Numbered from the stretch's first letter, positions 17,901-27,615 are shown. The stretch: 64,000 nt of DNA from Ruegeria lacuscaerulensis (GCF_013034685.1 NZ_WQGO01000003.1:62001-126000), one strand, 5' to 3'. The notes: generated by a model from the letters alone, not told the origin. Numbers and translations: made by a program.

Positions 17901-18031
17901 CGATGGCGGTGACGATCATGGGGGGGTTGGCCTTTGCCACGATCCTGACCATGGTGGCCGCGCCCGTGTTCTACATGGTGTTCTTCCTGCCGGAATACCG
18001 GCGCAAATCAGCGCCGCAACCTGTTGTTTAA
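14981..18031 (+). CDS. RND efflux inner-membrane pump (AcrB/HAE-type)
   Basis: A 1016-residue proton-driven pump with twelve expected membrane helices and two large periplasmic loops. Seen: N-terminal helix after ARASIDRPIYTWLIILIALFG (first membrane segment), PGATAEQVALEVSEPLE, the proton-relay region GALIIAMGMLVDNAIVVAEGM with its key Asp, and C-terminal SGMLIKNGIVLVEEID and SRLRPVMLAAITTILGMAPL. ATG at 14981 (MNIARAS) fits the family better than an upstream ATG at 14948, and has GCAGGG just upstream. Substrate unknown; the MarR partner suggests an inducible drug or solvent pump. Confidence 0.95.
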   Translation: MNIARASIDRPIYTWLIILIALFGGIWGFLSLGRLEDPAFTIKNAVIATQYPGATAEQVALEVSEPLESAIQQMGEVKTITSVNQPGFSLIEVEVKSTYDGTELPEIWTKLRAKVRDAARALPSGVSQPLVNDGFGDVFGLFYAVTADGFSDAEKHELSTFLRRELLTVEGVADVEVMGLPEEAIFVEPDLAISVNQNVPLQAINDAIVNADSVNASGSLRSDNDRTTVLTAEGSDTVSAIAGLSVGSQGQVINLFDMSNVYRGRQTDPEVIIRFNGAEAFTLGIAGLSTENIVEVGKRADAKFAELDGQIPYGVEILPIYQQHVVVEQASNDFLVNLALSVAIVVTVLAIFMGWRAAIVVGSTLLLTVVGTLLFMAIFSIEMERISLGALIIAMGMLVDNAIVVAEGMQIAMLRGKNARDAADEAASKTQIPLLGATIIGIMAFAGIGLSPDASGEFLFSLFAVIAISLLLSWILALTVTPMLGHYFFKQGKEGAVDAYGGLMFRIYGTVLRWALRFRWLVIAALVGVTVACFAGFGLVKQQFFPDSNTPLFLVHYKLPQGTPISRTADDMAVFEEWLTNRDEVVSVATFVGQGATRFLLTYSAEKPNPSYGHLIIRTETLEDIPQLRADLEEFGSAQFPEGEFRTRRLIFGPGGGDPIQARFSGSDPVVLRQLAEEAVLRMRAASDNALHVHHNWREKELAVQPIYATERAQTAGVSREDIAATLQFSTDGITGGVFRERDRLIPIILRRAANGDYSIVDQVVYSDQSERFVPIEQMVDGFEYKALNTLVHRRDRVLTITVGADIPAGFTAAQVHSEVRAAIEDMDLPAGYRMEWGGEFENAGEANESLGRQLPLSLLIMVLISVLIFNAIRQPIIIWLLVPMSVNGVVIGLLGTGLPFTFTALLGLLSLSGMLIKNGIVLVEEIDLVRATGKGLHESIVEASVSRLRPVMLAAITTILGMAPLLTDAFFKSMAVTIMGGLAFATILTMVAAPVFYMVFFLPEYRRKSAPQPVV

Positions 18032-18035
18032 ATGA

Positions 18036-18064
18036 AAAACCCCCGGTCAGAGACCGGGGGTTTT
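18036..18064. terminator. Bidirectional intrinsic terminator
   Basis: ACCCCCGGTC and GACCGGGGGT-type arms around a short AGA-like loop, flanked by AAAA on the left and TTTTGCTTTTTT on the right. It can stop the efflux operon from the left and carB from the right, since the two converge here. Confidence 0.9.
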
Positions 18065-18091
18065 GCTTTTTTCTGTAACCGGGCGGTGGGG

Positions 18092-21000
18092 TTAACCCTG
18101 CAGGGATTTGACCTCGACATCGCCCTCGGCCTGCGCCTTGATTGCCAAAGCTGCGGCATGGCTGGCGGCCGCAGTGGTGAAATAGGGGATCTTGTCATAC
18201 AGCGCGATGGAGCGGATGGACTTGCTGTCTTCGACCGCCTGCGCGCCTTCGGTGGTGTTCATTAGCAGCTGCACCTGACCGTCCTTGAGCATATCGGCCA
18301 CGTCGGGTCGGCCTTCATAGACCTTGTTTACCACGTCGCAGTCGACGCCTTGCTCTGCCAGCCAGGCTTGCGTGCCGCGCGTTGCAACCAGTGAGAAACC
18401 CTGTTCGGTCAGCACCTGCGCCGCCTCAAGCATTGCGGGTGTCTTGTCGGCATCCTTGATCGAGATAAATGCGCGGCCCTCGGACGGCAGCACCATACCA
18501 GCGCCCATCTGCGCCTTGAGGAAGGCGCGCGGGAAGTCGCGGTCCCAGCCCATGACCTCGCCGGTCGAGCGCATTTCGGGGCCCAGAATGGTATCAACGC
18601 CGGGGAAGCGGGCGAAGGGCAGCACGGCCTCTTTCACCGAGAACCACGGCATGTCCGGGTCGGCCAACGTCATCTGGTCGGCAATCTTTGTGTCCTGACC
18701 TTCCTTGTACGCGGGGCGCATCGGGAAGGTTGAGAGCTTCTCACCAGCCATGATACGCGCTGCGATGGACGCAATCGCGCTGTCGGTCGCCTTGGCGACG
18801 AAGGGCACGGTGCGTGAGGCGCGCGGGTTCACTTCGATCAGGTAGATCTCATCGTCTTTGATCGCGAACTGAACATTCATCAGACCGACCACGTTCAGAG
18901 CCTTAGCCAATTTGAACGCCTGATCCTTGATCTGATCGAGGATCTCCTTGGACAGCGAGTAGGGCGGCAGAGAACAGGCCGAGTCGCCCGAATGCACGCC
19001 GGCCTCTTCGATATGCTGCATGATACCTGCCACGTGCACATCGGTGCCGTCGCACAGCGCGTCCACGTCCAACTCAACCGCGCCCGCCAGATAGCTGTCC
19101 AAAAGAACGGGGCTGTCGCCCGAGACGACGACGGCCTCGTTGATATAGCGCCGCAGCTGATCCATATCGCGCACGATTTCCATGGCGCGCCCGCCCAGAA
19201 CGTATGAGGGGCGGATGACCAGCGGGAAGCCGATCTCGTCTGCAATCTCAAGCGCCTGTTCGTCGGTCGAGGCGATGCCGTTCTTGGGCTGTTTCAGGCC
19301 TAGTTCGTTGACCAGCGCCTGGAAGCGTTCGCGGTCTTCGGCAAGGTCGATGGCGTCGGGCGTGGTGCCGAGGATCGGAATGCCTTCGGCCTCAAGCGCG
19401 TTGGCTAGTTTCAGCGGGGTCTGACCGCCGAACTGAACGATCACACCGTGCAGCGTGCCGTTTTCCTGCTCTTTCGTCAGGATCTCCATGACGTGTTCGA
19501 AGGTCAGCGGCTCAAAGTACAGGCGGTCCGAGGTGTCATAGTCGGTGCTGACGGTCTCGGGGTTGCAGTTGACCATAATGGTCTCATAGCCCTGTTCGGT
19601 TAGCGCGAAACAAGCGTGGCAGCAGCAATAGTCGAACTCGATCCCCTGACCGATCCGGTTGGGGCCACCGCCGAGGATGACAACCTTTTTACGGTCGCTC
19701 GGGCGCGCCTCACACTCGACCTCACCCATCATCGGGGCTTCGTAGGTCGAGTACATGTAGGGTGTCTGCGCTTCGAACTCGGCGGCGCAGGTGTCGATAC
19801 GCTTAAACACGGCGGTGACGCCTAAGTTGAGACGGGCACGGCGGACATTGCTCTCATCTCGGCCGGTCAGGCTGCCCAGACGGGCATCGGTGAAGCCCAG
19901 CATTTTCAGCTTGCGAATACCGTCCTCGGTGACGGGCAGGCCATCTTTGCGCACCTGACGCTCGGCTTCGATGATCTCGCGGATGCGGGCCAGGAACCAC
20001 GGGTCGAACTTGGTGACGCCGAAAATCTCGTCGTCGGTCAGACCATGGCGCATGGCCTGCGCGATTGTGCGCAGGCGATCCGGTGTCTGCTGGCTGATCG
20101 CCTTGATCACGGCAGCCTTGTCGTCAGCCGCATCCCACAAACCCACGTTGAGGCCGGGGATTTCAATCTCATCAAAGCCGGTCAGGCCCGATTCCATCGA
20201 TGCTAGAGCCTTTTGCATCGATTCGTGGATGGTGCGACCGATGGACATGGCCTCACCCACCGACTTCATCGCGGTGGTCAGGTATGGCTCGGAACCAGGG
20301 AATTTCTCGAACGCGAATTTCGGGATTTTGGTGACGACATAGTCGATGGTCGGCTCGAAAGACGCAGGCGTGACCTTGGTGATGTCATTGTCCAGCTCGT
20401 CCAGCGTGTAGCCCACGGCCAGTTTCGCGGCGATTTTCGCAATCGGGAAGCCGGTCGCCTTGGACGCCAGCGCAGACGAGCGCGACACGCGCGGGTTCAT
20501 CTCGATCACGACCATGCGGCCATCGACGGGGTTGATCGCCCATTGCACGTTCGATCCGCCGGTCTCGACCCCGATCTCGCGCAGCACGGCAATCGAGTGG
20601 TTGCGCATGATCTGGTATTCTTTGTCGGTCAGCGTCAGGGCAGGGGCCACGGTGATCGAGTCACCCGTATGCACACCCATCGGATCGACGTTTTCGATGG
20701 AACAGACGATGATGGCATTGTCGGCGGTGTCGCGCACCACCTCCATCTCATATTCTTTCCAGCCCAGCAGGCTTTCGTCGATCAGGATCTGACCCACGGG
20801 GGACGCATCCATGCCTGTGCGGCAGATATGAATGTAATCCTCGCGGTTATAGGCCACGCCGCCGCCGGTGCCGCCCAATGTAAAGGCGGGGCGGATGATG
20901 GCGGGCAGACCGACGGTCTCCAGTGTCTCAAGCGCCAGCGCTACGCCCGCGTCCAGATCTTTTTTGCCGTCCGCGACCTTGGGCGCGGTTACAATCTCGG

Positions 21001-21436
21001 CTTTGGGGTTTTCGATGCCCAGCCTGTCCATCGCCTCGCGGAACAGTGCGCGGTCTTCGGCCATCTCGATGGCGTCACGCTTGGCACCGATCATCTCGAC
21101 GCCGAACTTGTCCAGCACGCCCATCTCTTCCAGCGCCAGCGAAGTGTTCAGCCCGGTCTGTCCGCCCATGGTAGGAAGCAGGGCGTCGGGGCGCTCTTTC
21201 TCGATGATCTTGGCAACAACTTCGGGGGTGATCGGCTCGATATAGGTAGCGTCGGCCAGACCTGGGTCGGTCATGATCGTGGCGGGGTTCGAGTTCACCA
21301 GAATGACCCGGTAGCCTTCTTCGCGCAGCGCTTTACATGCCTGTGCGCCGGAATAGTCGAACTCGCATGCCTGACCGATGACAATGGGCCCCGCCCCGAT
21401 GATCATGATCGACTTGATGTCGGTTCTTCTCGGCAT
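18092..21436 (-). CDS. carB: Carbamoyl-phosphate synthase large subunit
   Basis: A 1114-residue synthetase subunit that uses two ATP, bicarbonate and ammonia from CarA to make carbamoyl phosphate for pyrimidines and arginine. Two homologous ATP-grasp halves begin at [21 protein letters not shown] and [19 protein letters not shown]; the C-terminal regulatory MGS domain ends the protein ([26 protein letters not shown]). ATG at 21436 was chosen over GTG at 21442 because AAGGA then has eight-base spacing. CarA is not in the window. Long antisense frames here are shadows. Confidence 0.98.
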   Translation of the reverse strand: MPRRTDIKSIMIIGAGPIVIGQACEFDYSGAQACKALREEGYRVILVNSNPATIMTDPGLADATYIEPITPEVVAKIIEKERPDALLPTMGGQTGLNTSLALEEMGVLDKFGVEMIGAKRDAIEMAEDRALFREAMDRLGIENPKAEIVTAPKVADGKKDLDAGVALALETLETVGLPAIIRPAFTLGGTGGGVAYNREDYIHICRTGMDASPVGQILIDESLLGWKEYEMEVVRDTADNAIIVCSIENVDPMGVHTGDSITVAPALTLTDKEYQIMRNHSIAVLREIGVETGGSNVQWAINPVDGRMVVIEMNPRVSRSSALASKATGFPIAKIAAKLAVGYTLDELDNDITKVTPASFEPTIDYVVTKIPKFAFEKFPGSEPYLTTAMKSVGEAMSIGRTIHESMQKALASMESGLTGFDEIEIPGLNVGLWDAADDKAAVIKAISQQTPDRLRTIAQAMRHGLTDDEIFGVTKFDPWFLARIREIIEAERQVRKDGLPVTEDGIRKLKMLGFTDARLGSLTGRDESNVRRARLNLGVTAVFKRIDTCAAEFEAQTPYMYSTYEAPMMGEVECEARPSDRKKVVILGGGPNRIGQGIEFDYCCCHACFALTEQGYETIMVNCNPETVSTDYDTSDRLYFEPLTFEHVMEILTKEQENGTLHGVIVQFGGQTPLKLANALEAEGIPILGTTPDAIDLAEDRERFQALVNELGLKQPKNGIASTDEQALEIADEIGFPLVIRPSYVLGGRAMEIVRDMDQLRRYINEAVVVSGDSPVLLDSYLAGAVELDVDALCDGTDVHVAGIMQHIEEAGVHSGDSACSLPPYSLSKEILDQIKDQAFKLAKALNVVGLMNVQFAIKDDEIYLIEVNPRASRTVPFVAKATDSAIASIAARIMAGEKLSTFPMRPAYKEGQDTKIADQMTLADPDMPWFSVKEAVLPFARFPGVDTILGPEMRSTGEVMGWDRDFPRAFLKAQMGAGMVLPSEGRAFISIKDADKTPAMLEAAQVLTEQGFSLVATRGTQAWLAEQGVDCDVVNKVYEGRPDVADMLKDGQVQLLMNTTEGAQAVEDSKSIRSIALYDKIPYFTTAAASHAAALAIKAQAEGDVEVKSLQG

Positions 21437-21618
21437 GGCCACGTTCCTTCAATTGTTCGCGAGTCAGGGCACCCCCAAGCGCCCAAATTGTCCTGCGTTA
21501 TAGGGACAGCGCGAAAAGGTTCAAGGGGTATCGGAAACAGGGGTGAAATTGCCGCTTTCCCCTCTTTCCCTCGGCACCGTATTCTCTATACCGCGCAGCA
21601 CGGCAAATGAGGATGCAG

Positions 21619-22740
21619 GTGCGTATTCGTTTCGATCAGGGCCCGGCCGGGCAAGGGACCACTTTTGACCGGCCCACGCAGGTGATCTGCGCCGACCGCG
21701 CGGAGGACGTGCCCCACGCGTTGGAGGCGCTGGATTCCGCGCGCGCGGATGGTGCGTGGTTGGCCGGTTATGCCAGCTATGAGCTTGGTTATGCGCTGGA
21801 GCCGAGGTTGTCCGCGCGGATGCCCGAGGGCCGCCGCCTGCCATTGCTGTGCTTTGGCGTCTTTGACACGCCAGCCCAAAGCGACCTGCCTGCGCCTGCG
21901 GGTGGAGTGACCGGTTTCGCGCCTCGCTGGGACGAGGCGCGCTATACCCAAGCCTTCGCGCGCGTGCATGAGGCGATCGGCGCGGGCGATATCTATCAGG
22001 CCAACCTGACCTTTCCGATTGATCTGACGGTCGAAGGTACCAGCGCTGCGCTTTATGCCGCGCTGGCGGCGGGTCAGCCCGTGGGCCACGGCGCGCTTGT
22101 GCAGCAGGACGGTTTGCCTGACTTGCTCAGCCGCTCGCCCGAGCTGTTTTTCCGTACCGATGCCGACCGTTTGATCGAAACGCGCCCGATGAAAGGCACC
22201 CAACCGCGCAGCGAGGATTTGGCCGAAGACGCCCGCCGCCGCGATTTCCTGTCGAGTGACGCAAAGAACCGGGCCGAGAACCTGATGATCGTCGACCTGC
22301 TGCGCAACGATATCAGCCGTGTGGCGCTGCCCGGTTCGGTCAACGTGCCCGAACTGTTCAAGGTCGAAACTTATGCGACCGTGCATCAGATGATCTCGCT
22401 GGTGCAGGCGCAGCTGCATCTGGGGGCCGAGCTTTCGGACATTCTGATGGCGCTTTTCCCCTGCGGCTCGATCACGGGTGCGCCCAAAATCCGCGCGATG
22501 GAGATTCTATCCGACCTCGAACCTTGGCCGCGCGACATCTATTGCGGCGCGATTGGCTGGGCCGCGCCGGATGGGCGGTCGGAGTTTAACGTGGCCATCC
22601 GCACGCTGATGGTCGAGGGCGGCAAAGCCACCCTGAATGTGGGCGGCGGCGTGGTCTGGGACAGCACCGCCCCATCCGAATATGAGGAGGCGCTATGGAA
22701 AGCCCGCTTCGCCCGCCAGATGACCCTAACTTTCGCCTGA
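21619..22740 (+). CDS. pabB: Aminodeoxychorismate synthase component I
   Basis: A 373-residue chorismate-utilising enzyme that adds ammonia to chorismate for p-aminobenzoate and folate. Family motifs: AGDIYQANLTF, SRSPELFF, ETRPMKGTQPR, NLMIVDLLRNDISRV, LFPCGSITGAPKIRAMEIL, and YCGAIGW. Candidate starts are ATG 21607, ATG 21613 and GTG 21619; GTG 21619 has GAGG six bases upstream and gives an N-terminus (MRIRFDQGPAG) typical of relatives. The gene overlaps pabC by 46 bases. The glutaminase PabA is not nearby, so it probably uses the one shared with tryptophan synthesis. Confidence 0.94.
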   Translation: MRIRFDQGPAGQGTTFDRPTQVICADRAEDVPHALEALDSARADGAWLAGYASYELGYALEPRLSARMPEGRRLPLLCFGVFDTPAQSDLPAPAGGVTGFAPRWDEARYTQAFARVHEAIGAGDIYQANLTFPIDLTVEGTSAALYAALAAGQPVGHGALVQQDGLPDLLSRSPELFFRTDADRLIETRPMKGTQPRSEDLAEDARRRDFLSSDAKNRAENLMIVDLLRNDISRVALPGSVNVPELFKVETYATVHQMISLVQAQLHLGAELSDILMALFPCGSITGAPKIRAMEILSDLEPWPRDIYCGAIGWAAPDGRSEFNVAIRTLMVEGGKATLNVGGGVVWDSTAPSEYEEALWKARFARQMTLTFA

Positions 22741-23342
22741 TCGAAACGCTGGCCTTCCGGCCGGGGCAGGGGTTTGTGCGCCGTGATCGCCATCTGGCGC
22801 GCATGGCGCGATCGGCTGAGGCGTTGGGAGTGCCGTTTGATCGGGCCCGCGCCGTGGCCGCTTTGGAAGATGTCGCGGGTCCATCCCCTCTGCGTTGCCG
22901 GCTGACGCTAGATATGGCAGGCGCTGTGGAGGTGACGACCGGTGTGCTGCTCGAGAACCCGCCGTTCTGGCGTGTGGCAATCGCGGATCAGCGTTTGCGG
23001 GCCTCGGATGTGTGGTTGCAGCACAAGACCACACAACGCGCGCTGTATGATGACGCCCGCGCATCGCTGCCACCGGGAATTGACGAACTGCTGTTCCTGA
23101 ATGAACGCGACGAACTGTGCGAGGGCACGATCAGCAATCTGTTTCTGCACATGCCTGATGGACGCGGCCTGACGCCCGCGCTGTCCTGCGGCGTGCTGCC
23201 CGGCATACTGCGCGAAGAGGCGCTGGATAATAAACAGGTGACTGACGCGGTGTTATCCTTGACCGACCTGAGCGATGCGACAGAAGTATATGTCGGAAAT
23301 TCCTTACGCGGCCTGATCCGGGCGGAGTTGGTAGAACAGTGA
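22695..23342 (+). CDS. pabC: Aminotransferase class IV, probable aminodeoxychorismate lyase
   Basis: A 215-residue PLP enzyme of fold type IV that would release pyruvate and p-aminobenzoate from aminodeoxychorismate. The PLP lysine is in LQHKTTQRALYD, and the family motif DELCEGTISNLFLH is near residue 140; CGVLPGILREEAL follows. At 215 residues it is shorter than typical PabC (about 270), lacking part of the N-terminus, a form frequent in alphaproteobacteria. Start 22695 lies inside the end of pabB (46-base overlap), an unusually long overlap that ties the two stoichiometrically. Confidence 0.88.
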   Translation: MESPLRPPDDPNFRLIETLAFRPGQGFVRRDRHLARMARSAEALGVPFDRARAVAALEDVAGPSPLRCRLTLDMAGAVEVTTGVLLENPPFWRVAIADQRLRASDVWLQHKTTQRALYDDARASLPPGIDELLFLNERDELCEGTISNLFLHMPDGRGLTPALSCGVLPGILREEALDNKQVTDAVLSLTDLSDATEVYVGNSLRGLIRAELVEQ

Positions 23343-24010
23343 GCAAACAAACCGAGTGGGCCGAGAGCGCGCCTCAAACGCTGCGGCTGCGTGTCGAGTT
23401 TGGGCTGTTCTTCATCGCTGTCCCGGTGCTGATCGCAGTGTTCTTTCCGCCCAGTTGGATGTTCCCGTCGCTGTTCAGCTTCACGGCGCTTGGCATCTTA
23501 CTGCTGCACTATACACCGGGCTTTGAATGGGCCGAACTGCGATACAACCATGGCAACTGGTCCTGGACCGAAGTTGCCCTGTTTGCCGTTGCGATGACTC
23601 TGTTTTGCGTGGCGGTTGTGATGATCGCCCGCCCCGAGGCCGCCTTTTTTCTGCTGCGCGAACGGCCCGAGATCCTGCTGATGATCTGGGTCTTCTACCC
23701 CTTCATCTCGGCCCTACCGCAAGAGCTTCTGTTTCGGTCGCTGTTCTTCCGCCGCTATCATGCAATCCTGCCGGGCGAGCGCGCGGCCTATCTGCTGAAC
23801 GCTGCGCTGTTTTCGCTGGCGCATCTGATGTACTGGAGCTGGATCGTCGCTGTCATGACATTTGCGGGTGGGCTACTGTTCACTTGGGCCTATCGCAAAC
23901 GCGGCTCATTTTTCTATGCGGTGCTGTTGCATGCGATTGCGGGCAATATCATCTTTGCGGTCGGTCTGGGCATCTATTTCTACTCGGGCAACGTGCAAAG
24001 GCCGTTTTGA
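23339..24010 (+). CDS. CPBP family intramembrane glutamic protease
   Basis: A 223-residue multi-spanning protein of the CAAX protease/bacteriocin-processing (Abi) family. The active-site motif 1 is PQELLFRSLFFRR, with Glu129 and Arg133 (the first Glu of the EExxxR form is Gln128, a common variant); His162 in FSLAHLMYW and His198 in LLHAIAGN complete the predicted site. Six to seven hydrophobic helices are visible. GTG at 23339 overlaps the pabC stop (GTGA). Why it sits in a folate operon is not clear; the coupling may be for translation only. Confidence 0.88.
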   Translation: MSKQTEWAESAPQTLRLRVEFGLFFIAVPVLIAVFFPPSWMFPSLFSFTALGILLLHYTPGFEWAELRYNHGNWSWTEVALFAVAMTLFCVAVVMIARPEAAFFLLRERPEILLMIWVFYPFISALPQELLFRSLFFRRYHAILPGERAAYLLNAALFSLAHLMYWSWIVAVMTFAGGLLFTWAYRKRGSFFYAVLLHAIAGNIIFAVGLGIYFYSGNVQRPF

Positions 24011-24089
24011 GCGGGATACCTGCCTTGACTTTCGCGGCCCGACGGGGTGTATCGGCGCGACGAATTCTGCGCCCGAAGGGATATGATCC

Positions 24090-25865
24090 ATGCACGCCTA
24101 TCGCAGCCACACCTGCGCCGCTCTGACCGCCGCCAATGTCGGTGAAACCGTCCGCCTGTCTGGCTGGGTGCATCGGGTCCGCGACCACGGTGGCGTGCTG
24201 TTCATCGACCTGCGCGATCACTTTGGTGTGACGCAAGTTCTGTGCGACGGCGACAGCGCCGCCTTTGCCGAGCTGGAAAAAGTACGCTCCGAATGGTGTA
24301 TCCGCATCGACGGTACCGTCAAAGCGCGCGACCCGGAACTGGTGAATCCGAAACTGCCCACCGGTGAGGTCGAGGTTTACGTGCGCGAGCTAGAAGTGCT
24401 GGGCGCAGCCGACGAACTGCCGTTGATGGTTTTCGGCGATCAGGAATACCCCGAGGAAACCCGCCTGCGCTATCGCTATCTGGACCTGCGCCGCGAGGCG
24501 ATGCAGCAGAACATGACCCTGCGCTCGGACGTTGTCGCCTCGATGCGCCGCCGCATGTGGGATCAGGGCTTCCGCGAATACCAGACGCCGATCATCACGG
24601 CGTCCTCTCCCGAAGGCGCGCGCGACTTTTTGGTGCCCTCGCGCCTGCATCCGGGCAAGTTCTATGCGCTGCCGCAGGCCCCACAGCAGTTCAAACAGCT
24701 GATCATGGTGTCGGGCTTCGACAAGTATTTCCAGATCGCGCCGTGCTTCCGCGATGAAGACCCGCGCGCCGACCGTTCGCCCACCGATTTCTACCAGCTT
24801 GACCTTGAGATGTCGTTTGTTGAGCAGCAGGACGTGTTCGACACGATCCAACCGGTTCTGACCGGTGTGTTCGAAGAGTTCGGCGGTGGCCGCAAGGTCG
24901 ATCAGGAATGGCCGCAGATTTCCTATAAGGACGCAGCCCTTTGGTACGGCAGCGACAAGCCAGACCTGCGGAACCCTATTAAAATGCAAGTGGTCTCCGA
25001 CCACTTCCGCGGGTCTGGCTTTGCGATTTTCGCAAAGCTGTTGGAGCAGGACGGCACCGAAATCCGCGCTATCCCGGCGCCGACCGGCGGCAGCCGCAAG
25101 TTCTGTGACCGTATGAACGCCTTTGCCCAGAAAGAGGGTCTGCCGGGGATGGGCTACATTTTCTGGCGCGATCAGGGCGATGGGATGGAAGCCGCAGGTC
25201 CACTGGCCAAAAACATAGGCCCCGAGCGCACCGAGGCGATCCGTCAGCAACTGGGCCTGGGTGTCGGGGACGCGGCGTTCTTCCTGGGTGGCAAGCCGAA
25301 GGCCTTTGAAAAGGTGGCTGGTAAAGCTCGTGACGTGATCGGTGATGAGCTGGGTCTTACCGAAAAAGACCGCTTTGCCTTTGCCTGGATCGTCGATTTC
25401 CCGATCTATGAGCAGGACGAAGAAACCGGCGCGATCGACTTTGAACATAACCCGTTCTCGATGCCGCAGGGCGGCATGGAGGCGCTAAACGGCAACCCTC
25501 TGGACGTGCGCGGCTATCAGTACGATCTGGCCTGTAACGGGTATGAGTTGGTCTCGGGCGCGATCCGGAATCATAAGCCCGAGATCATGCTGAAAGCTTT
25601 TGAGCTGGCAGGCTATGGCGCGGATGAGGTAAAATCTCGCTTTGGTGCTTTGTTCAATGCGTTCCACTATGGCGCGCCGCCGCACGGCGGCTGTGCTGCC
25701 GGCATCGACCGGATCGTGATGCTGCTGGCGGATGAGGCCAACATCCGCGAGGTCATGATGTTCCCGATGAACCAGCGCGCCGAAGATCTGATGATGGACG
25801 CGCCATCCGATCCAAGCTCGGATCAGTTGATGGAGTTGGGATTGCGGATCATCCCGCAGGACTGA
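24090..25865 (+). CDS. aspS: Aspartyl-tRNA synthetase
   Basis: A 591-residue class II synthetase, bacterial type with the GAD insertion domain. N-terminal OB-fold anticodon-binding domain: [23 protein letters not shown] (OB strands). Class II motif 2: [20 protein letters not shown]; motif 3: [14 protein letters not shown]. In alphaproteobacteria this enzyme can be non-discriminating if GatCAB is used; sequence alone does not settle that here. AAGGGA lies nine bases before the ATG. A strong terminator follows. Confidence 0.98.
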   Translation: MHAYRSHTCAALTAANVGETVRLSGWVHRVRDHGGVLFIDLRDHFGVTQVLCDGDSAAFAELEKVRSEWCIRIDGTVKARDPELVNPKLPTGEVEVYVRELEVLGAADELPLMVFGDQEYPEETRLRYRYLDLRREAMQQNMTLRSDVVASMRRRMWDQGFREYQTPIITASSPEGARDFLVPSRLHPGKFYALPQAPQQFKQLIMVSGFDKYFQIAPCFRDEDPRADRSPTDFYQLDLEMSFVEQQDVFDTIQPVLTGVFEEFGGGRKVDQEWPQISYKDAALWYGSDKPDLRNPIKMQVVSDHFRGSGFAIFAKLLEQDGTEIRAIPAPTGGSRKFCDRMNAFAQKEGLPGMGYIFWRDQGDGMEAAGPLAKNIGPERTEAIRQQLGLGVGDAAFFLGGKPKAFEKVAGKARDVIGDELGLTEKDRFAFAWIVDFPIYEQDEETGAIDFEHNPFSMPQGGMEALNGNPLDVRGYQYDLACNGYELVSGAIRNHKPEIMLKAFELAGYGADEVKSRFGALFNAFHYGAPPHGGCAAGIDRIVMLLADEANIREVMMFPMNQRAEDLMMDAPSDPSSDQLMELGLRIIPQD

Positions 25866-25870
25866 CAAGA

Positions 25871-25905
25871 AAACCCGTCGCAACGCTTGCGGCGGGTTTT
25901 TTCTT
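25871..25905 (+). terminator. Intrinsic terminator after aspS
   Basis: AACCCGTCGCAA and TTGCGGCGGGTT arms (one G-T pair) around a CGC loop, followed by TTTTTTC. Directly after the aspS stop. Confidence 0.92.
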
Positions 25906-25928
25906 TGGTCGAATGTTTCGCGAAGAGG

Positions 25929-26063
25929 TCAAAGCTGTCCGGTTTGCTCCAGTGGATCGTTGACTAAGGCACGGGCGGCGCGAATGTTGCGGGCCGCCGC
26001 GCGGGTCTGGCAATAGATCCAAAGGCTCAGCAGCGTAGCCGTCGCGAAATAGGCTGTTGCCAT
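25929..26063 (-). CDS. Small single-span membrane protein coupled to a response regulator
   Basis: A 44-residue frame starting with ATG at 26063, one base after the stop of the response-regulator gene (TGAgATG), so it is probably translated by coupling. It consists of a hydrophobic helix (MATAYFATATLLSLWIYCQT) followed by a basic, then acidic tail (RAAARNIRAARALVNDPLEQ). No family is recognised. The regular membrane-protein pattern and the tight junction support a real gene; absence of a good ribosome site of its own is a caution. Confidence 0.55.
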   Translation of the reverse strand: MATAYFATATLLSLWIYCQTRAAARNIRAARALVNDPLEQTGQL

Positions 26064-26064
26064 C

Positions 26065-26781
26065 TCAGATCGCCTCACGCTGTTCCAGGCGAGCCTGAAC
26101 GATCCCGGCGACCTGAGCGGCCAATGCGGTGACGGGCGTCCCTTCGGCACGGGACGCGGCCAAGCGTTTGGCCGCGTCTGCCAGCACTTTGTCATCGGCA
26201 TCGCGGGCAACCCCCCGCAGGAACTGGGCGGCATAGTCCAGCGTGCGGTGATCATTCGGGCCAGCCAGCACATCGGCGATATGGGCCATGTCATCCTGAT
26301 AGGCCAGCGGATCGGGGTTAATGACCTGATCCCGGACAGCGTTCAAGCTGCTGGGGCGGCGATCCTCGGGCAGGTGCTGCAGCACCATGGATTGAAAGTA
26401 AGAAAGCGATTTCAGCGGCTTGGCCAGAAAACCGTCAGCCCCGACCTGCATAGCTGCGTTTTCGGTGTCGCTGTCGCTGGACATCGCCAGAATGGCCCCG
26501 ATACGCGGCGATGCTTCGGTCAATTCGGCAATCAGCTCGGCCCCTGAGCCATCCGGCAGCCCCATATCGACCAAGATGACCGAGGGACGGTAGATCTGCA
26601 AATGCCGCCTTGCCGATTTCAGGCAATCCGCGCGTCGGATCCGGGCACCGGAATGCAGGCACATCAGTCGGATCGCGTCGCAAGCATAGCGGCTGTCTTC
26701 GACAACCAGAATGGTTTGTCCCAGCAAAGGCCGCATCGCCGTTGGCTGTGCGGCTGAGGTGAAGGGGCTCGAATCGTCCAT
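26065..26781 (-). CDS. Response regulator with receiver domain and degenerate Hpt-like helical domain
   Basis: A 238-residue cytoplasmic signalling protein. The receiver spans about residues 22-140: acidic pair Glu28-Asp29 in LVVEDSRYA, phospho-acceptor Asp72 in LVDMGLPDGSG, and Lys121 in FLAKPLKS. No DNA-binding domain follows. The C-terminal helices (DMAHIADVLA, LDYAAQFLRGVARDADDKVL, ADAAKRLAAS) look like an Hpt fold in which the His is missing, an inference from helix pattern. ATG at 26781 (MDDSSPF) has AGGAG eight bases upstream, better than 26811. No sensor kinase is adjacent. Confidence 0.85.
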   Translation of the reverse strand: MDDSSPFTSAAQPTAMRPLLGQTILVVEDSRYACDAIRLMCLHSGARIRRADCLKSARRHLQIYRPSVILVDMGLPDGSGAELIAELTEASPRIGAILAMSSDSDTENAAMQVGADGFLAKPLKSLSYFQSMVLQHLPEDRRPSSLNAVRDQVINPDPLAYQDDMAHIADVLAGPNDHRTLDYAAQFLRGVARDADDKVLADAAKRLAASRAEGTPVTALAAQVAGIVQARLEQREAI

Positions 26782-26915
26782 GGCAGAACTCCTAATCAGC
26801 AGATGCCTCACGCTAGGAACTTCTGGCTAACACGACGTTAACGGCAATTTGGCGCACTTGTTCTTTGATTGAACTGCCCCCATAACCGCTGCAACGCAGA
26901 ATAGAGGAGAGTTCT

Positions 26916-27320
26916 ATGATCGGTCGCCTGAACCATGTTGCCATCGCCGTGCCTGACCTTGAGGCCGCGTCCGCGCAATATCGCAATGCATTGGGAGCCA
27001 AGGTCGGCGCGCCTCAGGACGAACCCGATCACGGCGTAACCGTGGTGTTCATCGAACTGCCAAACACCAAGATCGAACTACTGTACCCATTGGGCGATGA
27101 TAGCCCGATCAACGGGTTTCTGGAAAAGAACCCGGCTGGTGGCATTCACCATGTCTGCTATGAGGTCGAAGATATCATCGCGGCCCGCGACCATCTGAAG
27201 GAAACCGGTGCGCGCGTGCTGGGCTCGGGTGAACCCAAGATTGGGGCTCATGGCAAGCCAGTGCTGTTTTTGCACCCCAAAGACTTTAACGGCTGTCTGG
27301 TCGAGCTAGAACAGGTCTAA
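26916..27320 (+). CDS. mce: Methylmalonyl-CoA epimerase
   Basis: A 134-residue VOC-superfamily metalloenzyme converting (S)- to (R)-methylmalonyl-CoA in propionate breakdown. Metal ligands are visible at His7 in RLNHVAIAVPDLE, Glu and His in the second half (GIHHVCYEVED) and Glu in LVELEQV. IELPNTKIELLYPLG is a family signature. The ATG at 26916 follows AGGAG with a good spacing. It sits 16 bases before a DUF1467 gene; the same pair is found together in many alphaproteobacteria. Confidence 0.95.
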   Translation: MIGRLNHVAIAVPDLEAASAQYRNALGAKVGAPQDEPDHGVTVVFIELPNTKIELLYPLGDDSPINGFLEKNPAGGIHHVCYEVEDIIAARDHLKETGARVLGSGEPKIGAHGKPVLFLHPKDFNGCLVELEQV

Positions 27321-27336
27321 CCCAAGCGAGGCTGCC

Positions 27337-27612
27337 ATGACGATCACCGCTGCATTGGTTCTGTTTGCCGTTATCTGGTTTCTGACATTGCTGGTCGTAT
27401 TGCCGATCTGCATCAAGACGCAGGGCGATCTGGGCGAGATCGTTCCGGGCACCCATGCGGGTGCGCCGGAAGTGCATCATATGAAGAAAAAGCTGTGGAT
27501 CACCACCGGGTTGACGGTGGTGCTTTGGGCGATCATCGCGGGGATCATCATTTCGGGCGTCATCTCAGTGCGGGATTTCGACTGGTTGAACCAGCTTGAG
27601 CCGCGCGGTTGA
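27337..27612 (+). CDS. DUF1467 family membrane protein
   Basis: A 91-residue protein with two membrane helices (ALVLFAVIWFLTLLVVLP near residue 6 and LWITTGLTVVLWAIIAGI near 54) joined by a loop with the family sequence CIKTQGDLGEIVPGTHAGAP. DUF1467 is largely alphaproteobacterial and of unknown function. It follows mce in one operon and converges with the EI24 gene three bases later. Confidence 0.9.
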   Translation: MTITAALVLFAVIWFLTLLVVLPICIKTQGDLGEIVPGTHAGAPEVHHMKKKLWITTGLTVVLWAIIAGIIISGVISVRDFDWLNQLEPRG

Positions 27613-27615
27613 GCC

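Noticed and set aside
20213-21610. A 465-codon open frame antisense to carB
   Set aside because: Composition is His/Arg/Gly-rich nonsense typical of antisense frames; carB is unmistakable on the other strand.
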